Assembly: GCA_963842295.1 (NCBI GenBank)
Contig: CAWJFY010000007.1
Coordinates: 248,001 to 312,000, forward strand
DNA length: 64,000 nucleotides
DNA from: JAJNBA01 sp963842295
Lineage (GTDB): Bacteria > Actinomycetota > UBA4738 > HRBIN12
Reading direction: 5' to 3'
The position numbers and the translations under genes were made by a program. The notes below the pieces were generated by a model. The model saw only the letters and a list, made by a program, of their open reading frames with translations, was not told the DNA's origin and ran no database searches. This document shows, piece after piece, positions 33,292 through 39,810 of the stretch. Position 1 is the first letter of the stretch. The number at the start of each line of letters is the position of its first letter.

Positions 33292-34128
33292 GTGGAAGGC
33301 GAGTCGATCCGCGTGTTGCTGGTGGGTACCGGCGCTGATTTCGGCACCGAGCTCGAAGGCGAAGGCTTCGAGCTCACGCGGATCACGGACCTCGCATCGC
33401 TCGGGCCGGGATCCGATCAGGACGCGGTGATCGTGGCACTCGACGAAACCGGCCCCCTCGAGGCGCTCGAGACCCTCCGCTTCAAGACACCCGCCGCCGC
33501 CATCCTGGTCCTCACGACATCCGACCGCGAGGCTGACGGCGCCGTGGCCCTCCACGCCGGCGCCGAGGACCATCTCGTCCGTGGCTCGATCGCCGAGGGC
33601 CTGCTGCCGCGGGCGATCCGGTACGCCGTCGAACGGCGCCGGCTGCGACGTGAGCTCGCGACGGTTGACGAGCTCACGCGCCTACCCAATCTCCGGGGCT
33701 TCGTCGCGATCGCCGAGCACCAGCTGCGGATGGCCGATCGAGCGGGGAGCCTCGTCGTCTTGCTCTTCCTCCGTTTCGACGATCACCGCGCGGCCCTGGC
33801 CAACGCAGAACCCAGCATCGCGGACCAGCTCGCCGTCGAGGCCGCCGAGGTGCTCATCAGCGCGATCCGCGACTCGGACCTTCCCGCGCGCATCGCCGAG
33901 GACACGTTCTGCGTGCTCCTGTCCGGCGAGGCGAGGGGTGCCGAGGTGGTCGTGTTGTCGAGGCTCGTCGAGGCGATCGCCGTGCACGATGCGGACAGAC
34001 CCCAGCCGCAACCCCTGGCTCTCTCGGTCGGCAGCGCGATCTACGACCCGGCCCATCCGGTCAGCCTGGAGGGCCTGCTCCGGACCGCCCAGGCCGAGAT
34101 GCGACCGCACTCATCCGAGGGCCGATGA
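33292..34128 (+). CDS. receiver-like domain fused to degenerate GGDEF domain
   Basis: About 278 residues. The first 115 form a response-regulator-like fold (IRVLLVGTGADFGTEL, ILVLTTSDREADG, AGAEDHLVRGSI), but the phospho-acceptor Asp is not obvious. Residues from about 130 are a GGDEF domain with DELTRLPNLRGF at its entry; the catalytic GG(D/E)EF is replaced by IAEDTF, so diguanylate cyclase activity is not expected. It may bind nucleotides or be a signalling partner. I prefer the GTG at 33292 because AGGAAGGG lies 6 bases upstream; an in-frame ATG at 33268, right after the glycosyltransferase stop, is the alternative. Confidence 0.75.
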   Translation: MEGESIRVLLVGTGADFGTELEGEGFELTRITDLASLGPGSDQDAVIVALDETGPLEALETLRFKTPAAAILVLTTSDREADGAVALHAGAEDHLVRGSIAEGLLPRAIRYAVERRRLRRELATVDELTRLPNLRGFVAIAEHQLRMADRAGSLVVLLFLRFDDHRAALANAEPSIADQLAVEAAEVLISAIRDSDLPARIAEDTFCVLLSGEARGAEVVVLSRLVEAIAVHDADRPQPQPLALSVGSAIYDPAHPVSLEGLLRTAQAEMRPHSSEGR

Positions 34129-34138
34129 CCTGCGAATA

Positions 34139-34164
34139 CCTGGCGAGATCGTCATCTCTCCAGG
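34139..34164. promoter_or_regulatory. 10-bp imperfect inverted repeat upstream of ECF sigma gene
   Basis: CCTGGCGAGA - 6 bases - TCTCTCCAGG, one mismatch. It lies 22 bases before the sigma-factor start and 11 bases after the preceding stop. It is either an operator or a weak terminator; no U-tract follows. Confidence 0.4.
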
Positions 34165-34185
34165 AAGGCGGCGGCCACGAGCGCA

Positions 34186-34794
34186 GTGATGACGCTGGGA
34201 GGAACGCGGACCGAACCCATGAGCTCGGGTGAGCCGGCAGGGGCTGACGAAGACCTGCTCCTGCGCGTCGGCGCCGGGGACGAACGGGCGTTCCGCGAGC
34301 TCTTCGCTCGGTACGCGGGCGTCGCGCACGCCCTCGCTTTCCGTTTGGTCAGACAAGCGCAGGTCTCGGAGGAGATCGTGCAGGAGGCGTTCCTCGCCGT
34401 GTGGCGGAGCCCGGAGCGGTACGACCGGACCAGAGGTTCGGTCCGCGCCTGGCTGATGGGGACCGTCCACCACCGTGCCGTCGACGCGGTGCGGCGAGAA
34501 CAGGCCCAACGCCGCCGCGCCGATCAGGCGGCGGCCATGGGCCAAGGGGTGGCGGAGGACCTCACGGACGAGGTTCTCTCGGCGATCGATCTCCCCCGGG
34601 AGCGCCGACTCGTCCGGAGAGCGCTCGCCGAGCTTCCGGAGGAGCAACGTGACGTGATCCAGCAGATGTACTTCGAGGGGATGTCCCAGTCGCAGATCGC
34701 CGAGCGGACGGGGCTCCCGCTCGGCACCGTGAAGTCCCGAACGCTGCTTGGGATGCGGCGGCTTCGCGCGCACCTCGGGGAGACGACGCGATGA
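34186..34794 (+). CDS. ECF-type RNA polymerase sigma factor
   Basis: A sigma-70 family factor of 202 residues with region 2 (DEDLLLRVGAGDERAFRELFARYAGVAHALAFRL.. to EEIVQEAFLAVWRSPERYD, RGSVRAWLMGTVHHRAVDAVRRE) and region 4 (LPEEQRDVIQQMYFEGMSQSQIAERTGLPLGTVKSR), with no region 3. It is expected to redirect RNA polymerase on release from the anti-sigma factor encoded directly downstream (ATGA overlap at 34791). The start may be the GTG at 34186, the next ATG (34189), or an ATG at 34219; none has a good Shine-Dalgarno. The signal sensed cannot be read from sequence. Confidence 0.92.
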   Translation: MMTLGGTRTEPMSSGEPAGADEDLLLRVGAGDERAFRELFARYAGVAHALAFRLVRQAQVSEEIVQEAFLAVWRSPERYDRTRGSVRAWLMGTVHHRAVDAVRREQAQRRRADQAAAMGQGVAEDLTDEVLSAIDLPRERRLVRRALAELPEEQRDVIQQMYFEGMSQSQIAERTGLPLGTVKSRTLLGMRRLRAHLGETTR

Positions 34795-35486
34795 AACGAT
34801 CACATGCGCTGATCGACGACCTGCTGGCGATCCGGGCGCTCGACGGCCTCGACGACGACGATGCCAGGCGCCTCGAACGCGAGCTGACTGCCCACGGTGA
34901 CTGCGTCGAGTGCCGTCGGCTGGAAGCCCAACACGCCGAGGTCGCTGGGATGTTGGCGTTCGCGCTCGATCCCCGCCACATGGACGAGGGCATCGCGGAT
35001 CGGATCCTCGCCCAGCCACAGCGACCGAGCGCGACCGCCGCCGCGCCGGTCGATGAGATCTCGGCGCGCCGAGACCGTCGCCTCGGTCTGTGGCAGGCGG
35101 CGTTCGGCGTCGCGGCGGCGGTCGCGCTCATCCTCGCGATCGTGCTGGCCACGCACCCTGATGACGGCCTCGCCGTGCCTTCGACGATCGTTCCCTTCGA
35201 GGGAGACTCGGGGGAGCTGGCCCTCGCCTACACACCCGGTGAGCGAGGGGTCCTCGTGTGGGGTACGGGCCTCCCCGACCCGGGGCAGGGACGCGTCTAC
35301 GAGCTGTGGATGTTCGAGGACGGCGATCCTGTCCGCGCTGCCTGCCTCGCGCCGACCGAGGGAGTCGTCGGCACCTACGTCAACACCGATCTCGCATCCG
35401 CCGAGCTGATGGCAGTCACGGTCGAATCCAGCGACTGCCCGGAGGCGCCCACCACCGACCCTGTCTTCACCGCCAAGCTCGCCTGA
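34791..35486 (+). CDS. anti-sigma factor, RskA-like
   Basis: A 231-residue membrane protein: an N-terminal anti-sigma segment (LIDDLLAIRALDGLDDDDARRLERELTAHGDCVECRRLEAQHAEVAGML) in place of a full zinc-binding motif, one helix near residues 100-120 (AAFGVAAAVALILAIVLA), and an extracytoplasmic RskA domain (RVYELWMFEDGDPV..CLAPTEGVV). Relatives are degraded by regulated proteolysis to free the sigma factor. The His-x3-Cys-x2-Cys zinc signature is only partly present (HGDCVEC). Coupled to the sigma gene by overlapping stop and start. Confidence 0.88.
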   Translation: MKRSHALIDDLLAIRALDGLDDDDARRLERELTAHGDCVECRRLEAQHAEVAGMLAFALDPRHMDEGIADRILAQPQRPSATAAAPVDEISARRDRRLGLWQAAFGVAAAVALILAIVLATHPDDGLAVPSTIVPFEGDSGELALAYTPGERGVLVWGTGLPDPGQGRVYELWMFEDGDPVRAACLAPTEGVVGTYVNTDLASAELMAVTVESSDCPEAPTTDPVFTAKLA

Positions 35487-35560
35487 TCGGCCGATCCGCT
35501 GCACGAGCCTCCGAAGCTCCTCAGGCGCGTGAGGCGGCTCCCGGTGATGACCGCCTGCCC

Positions 35561-38293
35561 CTATCGGCCTGTGAGTGCTTCGCGGAGCACCATCGGCAGG
35601 ATGCCGCCGTGGCCGAAGATCGCCACCTCCGCCGCCTGATCGATCCGGATCGTCACGATGACCGCGTCCGTCGACCCGTCCTCGCGCGTGAACTGAAGCG
35701 TCGCGTCCTGTCCCGGCACGATCCCGATCTCAAGGCCCAGGACCGAGAAGGTCTCCCGGCCCGTCAGGCCGTGGCTCGCCGAGGACTCCCCAGGCTTGAA
35801 CTGCAGGGGCAGGATCCCCATCCCCACGAGGTTCTGTCGGTGGATCCTCTCGAAGGATTCCGCCAGGACGAACTTCACTCCAAGGAGCGCTGGGCCCTTC
35901 GCGGCCCAGTCCCGCGACGAACCGCTCCCGTACTCCTTTCCCGCCAGGACACCGAGCGGTGTGCCCGCGTCCTGATAGCGCATCGCTGCCTCGTAGACGC
36001 TGGTCACCTCGCCGCTCGGGTGGTGCGTCGTCCACCAGCCCTCCGTCTCCGGCGCGAGCTCGTTCCGAAGCCGGACGTTCGCGAACGTTCCGCGCATCAT
36101 CACCTCGTGGTTCCCGCGTCTGGCTCCGTACGAGTTGAACTCACGCTGCTGGACACCTCGTTCGAGGAGGTATCGACCGGCCGGAGAGTCCGGACGGATC
36201 GCGCCCGCAGGTGAGATGTGATCGGTCGTGATGGAATCGCCGACCTTCACGAGGATCCGGGCGGCCTCGACACGTGTCCCCTCGACCTCGGCATCGCCGA
36301 CCGGGCCGGAAGGCTGATCCGAGAAGAAGGGCGGTTCCCGGACATACGTGGACTCGGGATCCCACTCGTACGCCGGGCCGGTCGGCGTCGGAAGCGCCGC
36401 CCACCGCTGATCGCCCTCCCAGATCCTGCCGTACTGCTCGATGAATTGGTCCTCGGAGATCGCGGTCGCGATCACCTCGGCGACCTGGTGCGGGTCAGGC
36501 CAGAGATCACGGAGGAACACGGGACCATCGGCGCCCTCGCCGAGCGGCTCGGTCGTGGGATCGAAGTTGATCCTCCCGGCGAGCGCGTAGGCCACGACGA
36601 GCGGTGGCGACGCCAGGTAGCTCGCTCGCACTTGCGGGTGGATACGGCCCTCGAAGTTCCGATTGCCGGAGAGGACGGCGACGACGTTCAGCTTCTGATC
36701 GTCGATCGCCTTCGACACGTCGTCCGGTAGCGGGCCGGAGTTCCCGATGCACGTCGTGCATCCGTATCCCACCAGGCCGAAACCGAGTTTCTCCAGGTAG
36801 GGCGTCAGCCCCGCACGGTCCAGGTAGTCGGTCACGACCCTCGAGCCCGGCGCGAGCGAGGTCTTGACCCATGGCCTTGCCTCCAAGCCCGCTTCGACCG
36901 CGCGCTTGGCGAGCAACCCGGCACCGACCATCACGGACGGGTTGGACGTATTGGTGCACGATGTGATCGCCGCGATCACGACGGAGCCGTGTCCCACGTC
37001 GCGTCCGTTGGGGGTTACGTCCTCGGCCCATTCCTTCCCCTCGACACTCGCGTCGGGATTCCCTCCCTCGTCGAGGAACCGACCGACCTCCGTCGGCTTG
37101 GGATCGGGTTCGAGGTGCCGGGCGAACGCGTCGACGAATGAATCCCACACGTTCGGGAGCGCCACGCGATCCTGGGGTCGTCGGGGGCCTGCCATCGAGG
37201 GCTCGACCCCGGAGAGGTTCAGTTCCAGCGTCTCGGTGAAGGTCGGGTCGTCATCGGAGTCGGTCCGGAAGAGCCCCTGCCCCTTCGTGTAGCGCTCCAC
37301 CCGGTCGATCAACTGTCCTCGCCCCGTGAAGCGAAGGTACTCCAGCGTTCGCTCGTCGACGGGGAAGAAGGCCGACGTGGCACCGTACTCCGGGCACATG
37401 TTGGACAGGGTCGCTCGGTCCGCGATCGTGAGGGAGGAGAGACCCGCTCCGTAGAACTCGACGAACCGGCCTACGACGCCGTGGGCGCGGAGCAACTGCG
37501 TGAGGGTGAGGACCAGATCCGTCGCCGTGGTGCCTGGTGGGAGGGCGCCGGTCACCTGCACACCGACGACGTCGGGCTGAGGGAGGAACGCGGGCTGTCC
37601 CAGCATGGCGGCTTCGGCCTCGATCCCGCCCACCCCCCACCCGAGCACACCGAGGCCGTTGATCATCGTGGTGTGAGAGTCGGTCCCCATCAGCGTGTCG
37701 GGGAATGCCACCCCGTCCCGCACGCTCACGACCTGCCCGAGATGCTCCAGGTTCACCTGGTGGCAGATCCCGGCGCCGGGAGGGACGACGCGGAGACCGT
37801 CGAACGCCTGCTGGGCCCAGCGAAGGAGCGCGTACCGCTCACCGTTGCGCCGGTACTCCCATTCGATATTGGCCTCATACGCTTCCGGGGTCCTGAAGAG
37901 ATCCACTTGCACCGAGTGGTCGATGATCAGGTCCACCGGCACGAGCGGGTTCACCGATGCCGGATCACCACCTGCCCGGGCCACCGCGCTCCGCAGCGCG
38001 GCGAGGTCGACGACCGCAGGGACGCCGGTGAAGTCCTGCATCAGGACCCGTCCCGGCATGAACGCCACGTCCCCCGCAGGTTGGGGCCAACGAGCGAGCG
38101 CTCGCACGTCGTCGTCCGCGACGTCCCGGGTGCCGGCGCGCCGAAGCAGGTTCTCGAGGAGGATCTTGACGGTGTGGGGAAGGCGGGTCACGTCGCCGGC
38201 TCCTGCCTCGATGAGCCAAGGGAGCGAATAGATGTCGAGGCTTCCGTCCGCGGTCTCCAGCCGCGTCCGGGCGCCGGCGAGTTCGGTAGTCAT
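35561..38293 (-). CDS. acnA: aconitate hydratase A
   Basis: Citrate/isocitrate isomerase of the TCA cycle with a 4Fe-4S cluster; 910 residues, the standard length for the AcnA/IRP1 type. Visible: DLIIDHSVQVD, GVGGIEAEAAMLGQP, the cluster ligands in AITSCTNTSNPSVM (Cys near 443) and GYGCTTCIGNSGPL (two Cys near 510), and the C-terminal swivel domain GSGSSRDWAAKGPALLGVKFVLAESFERIHRQNLVGMGILPLQF. GGAGGA lies 9-10 bases before the ATG at 38293. With succinate dehydrogenase at the end of the window this supports an aerobic TCA cycle. Confidence 0.97.
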   Translation of the reverse strand: MTTELAGARTRLETADGSLDIYSLPWLIEAGAGDVTRLPHTVKILLENLLRRAGTRDVADDDVRALARWPQPAGDVAFMPGRVLMQDFTGVPAVVDLAALRSAVARAGGDPASVNPLVPVDLIIDHSVQVDLFRTPEAYEANIEWEYRRNGERYALLRWAQQAFDGLRVVPPGAGICHQVNLEHLGQVVSVRDGVAFPDTLMGTDSHTTMINGLGVLGWGVGGIEAEAAMLGQPAFLPQPDVVGVQVTGALPPGTTATDLVLTLTQLLRAHGVVGRFVEFYGAGLSSLTIADRATLSNMCPEYGATSAFFPVDERTLEYLRFTGRGQLIDRVERYTKGQGLFRTDSDDDPTFTETLELNLSGVEPSMAGPRRPQDRVALPNVWDSFVDAFARHLEPDPKPTEVGRFLDEGGNPDASVEGKEWAEDVTPNGRDVGHGSVVIAAITSCTNTSNPSVMVGAGLLAKRAVEAGLEARPWVKTSLAPGSRVVTDYLDRAGLTPYLEKLGFGLVGYGCTTCIGNSGPLPDDVSKAIDDQKLNVVAVLSGNRNFEGRIHPQVRASYLASPPLVVAYALAGRINFDPTTEPLGEGADGPVFLRDLWPDPHQVAEVIATAISEDQFIEQYGRIWEGDQRWAALPTPTGPAYEWDPESTYVREPPFFSDQPSGPVGDAEVEGTRVEAARILVKVGDSITTDHISPAGAIRPDSPAGRYLLERGVQQREFNSYGARRGNHEVMMRGTFANVRLRNELAPETEGWWTTHHPSGEVTSVYEAAMRYQDAGTPLGVLAGKEYGSGSSRDWAAKGPALLGVKFVLAESFERIHRQNLVGMGILPLQFKPGESSASHGLTGRETFSVLGLEIGIVPGQDATLQFTREDGSTDAVIVTIRIDQAAEVAIFGHGGILPMVLREALTGR

Positions 38294-38384
38294 CAGACCG
38301 GTCCTCCGGGGTGGTTGGCCGTCCCTTCCATACTCCCACGCGCCGACTCGGACCCCAGGTCGAGCTCGGGAGACCGCTCCGAGC

Positions 38385-38912
38385 TCAGGCTTCCTCGGAC
38401 CTTGCCTGCTCTTCCTTCTCGCCCCGCGTGGCTTCGATCGCTTCCCTGTGGGCGATCCGTCGCTCTCGGCGAAGCTTCGCCTCCCGCTGTCGCCGGCGTT
38501 CCACCTCGGACTCCGCGACCAACGGAGGCACCGGACGGGGTTTCCCTTCCTGGTCGACCGCGACGAAAACCAGGTACGCGCTGTTCACGTGACGGACCGT
38601 CCCCGTGAGCGGATCCTGCGCCTCCACACGCACGCCGCACTCCATCGAGGTTCTCCCGACGTCGTTCACGGACGCCTTCAGGACCACGACCTCTCCGATG
38701 TGGACGGGCTCGAGGAACGTCATCTCGTCGATCCCCACCGTGAGCGCGACGCCGCCCGAGTGTTTGATCGCGGCGAGAGCCGCCGCCGTGTCGACCAGGC
38801 GCATGACGACGCCACCGTGGACGTTGCCGGTCACGTTCGCGTCCGTGACCTCCATCATCTGTGTGAGGGTCACCTTCGAGTCGGACACGGTGCGCGGACC
38901 GAGATCGGACAC
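38385..38912 (-). CDS. acyl-CoA thioesterase, hotdog fold (YciA/BFIT-like)
   Basis: A 175-residue protein with a hotdog domain in residues 10-135: VTLTQMMEVTDANVTGNVHGGVVMRLVDTAAALAA (catalytic Asn/His/Asp neighbourhood), GGVALTVGIDEMTFLEPVHIGEVV and GVRVEAQDPLTG. It hydrolyses acyl-CoA esters by family. A charged helical tail rich in Arg/Glu follows. Leaderless translation is likely: TAGGAT lies exactly 6 bases before the GTG at 38912. It is divergent from a lipoprotein gene across 56 bases. Confidence 0.87.
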   Translation of the reverse strand: MSDLGPRTVSDSKVTLTQMMEVTDANVTGNVHGGVVMRLVDTAAALAAIKHSGGVALTVGIDEMTFLEPVHIGEVVVLKASVNDVGRTSMECGVRVEAQDPLTGTVRHVNSAYLVFVAVDQEGKPRPVPPLVAESEVERRRQREAKLRRERRIAHREAIEATRGEKEEQARSEEA

Positions 38913-38918
38913 ATGGGC

Positions 38919-38924
38919 ATCCTA
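38919..38924 (-). promoter_or_regulatory. -10 element (TAGGAT) for thioesterase
   Basis: On the minus strand, exactly 6 bases before the GTG at 38912. There is no Shine-Dalgarno. Confidence 0.5.
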
Positions 38925-38956
38925 TGCGGGCTCCCGGGTGAGGGACGGAGCGCCGA

Positions 38957-38962
38957 TACCAT
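38957..38962 (+). promoter_or_regulatory. -10 element (TACCAT) for lipoprotein gene
   Basis: On the plus strand, exactly 6 bases before the ATG at 38969. It is embedded in a 6-bp dyad, GCCGAT-ACC-ATCGGC (38952-38966), that could be an operator. Confidence 0.5.
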
Positions 38963-38968
38963 CGGCCG

Positions 38969-39694
38969 ATGCGGAGATGGACGAGGGTCATCGCCCTCGC
39001 GCTCGCGATCGGAGCGTGCGGCGGCCAACCGCCTGCCCCGTCTCGCCCCATACCCACGTCGCCGACCGAGAGTCCGTCACCGCCCCCCCAGCCCTCCCCC
39101 AGCCCCGAGCTGCAACCAGGAGAGATGCCGATGACGTTCGCCGACGACGTCGATCCGCCCGAGCTCCCTCCTGAGGACCTGGTCCCCGTGGGCGCGGACG
39201 TGACCGGCGAGTGGTTCGGTTTCACCGATGACGGGATGATGGTGCTGATCGCCTGGGTGGAGCCGGGTTCCGACTTCGCCCGCCTCGCCCGCGGCTTCGC
39301 CGTCTGGCGCCGGCATACGTCATCGCCACACTGGCGCGTCGGTCTGGTCGAGCGACACGACGCGAACGAGGGGATCCAGGAGATACAGATCTCGACGGCC
39401 GACATGACTGGCGACGGCTCGGATGACGCTCTCGTGTTCGAGGGCGTCGGCGGCTCGGGGACGTGCGGCCGGTGGCTCGTCATCGATCTCGTCCGCCGCA
39501 AGGGGACGTTCCGACGCGAGATCTGCGACGGTCGGATCGACCCCGGGCCCCCCGGTTCGCCTGGACTCGTGGTGACCGAATCCGTCTACCGCCAGGGAGA
39601 CGCGCACTGCTGCCCCAGCGCGATGCGAGAGACCACACTGGCGTGGACCGGTAAGTCGTGGCGCGTCACGGGCCGGTCCACGAACGAGGCCTGA
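38969..39694 (+). CDS. putative secreted lipoprotein of unknown function
   Basis: A 241-residue protein with a short lipoprotein signal (RVIALALAIGAC, lipobox Cys near residue 17), a Pro/Ser/Thr-rich linker to about residue 50, and a compact domain with DMTGDGSDDALVFEGVGGSGTCGRWLVI, which resembles FG-GAP/VCBS-like calcium-binding loops (DxTGDGxDD). It ends with two adjacent Cys (DAHCCPS). The role is unknown; it is likely displayed on the outer face of the membrane. Its ATG is preceded by TACCAT at 6 bases, indicating a leaderless transcript. Confidence 0.75.
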   Translation: MRRWTRVIALALAIGACGGQPPAPSRPIPTSPTESPSPPPQPSPSPELQPGEMPMTFADDVDPPELPPEDLVPVGADVTGEWFGFTDDGMMVLIAWVEPGSDFARLARGFAVWRRHTSSPHWRVGLVERHDANEGIQEIQISTADMTGDGSDDALVFEGVGGSGTCGRWLVIDLVRRKGTFRREICDGRIDPGPPGSPGLVVTESVYRQGDAHCCPSAMRETTLAWTGKSWRVTGRSTNEA

Positions 39695-39776
39695 CCCAGC
39701 CGCCCCGGATCGGCTTGGCGGTAGACCGTAGGGCCTAGGTCCATTCGCCCTCCGAATGACCAAGAGGAATCCCCCC

Positions 39777-39810
39777 ATCGGCACTGAACCCGCTCGTGAA
39801 TGGTGCCGAT
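39777..39810. repeat. 8-bp inverted repeat around the first possible start of the pseudokinase gene
   Basis: ATCGGCAC (39777-39784) and GTGCCGAT (39803-39810) are perfect complements, 18 bases apart. The ATG at 39800 lies in the loop edge, so a hairpin could mask it. The preceding 80 bases contain no other recognised signal. Confidence 0.4.

Noticed and set aside
35516..35545. CCTCA-N6-TGAGG hairpin between anti-sigma factor and aconitase as terminator
   Set aside because: Five-base stem without a U-tract; too weak to call.
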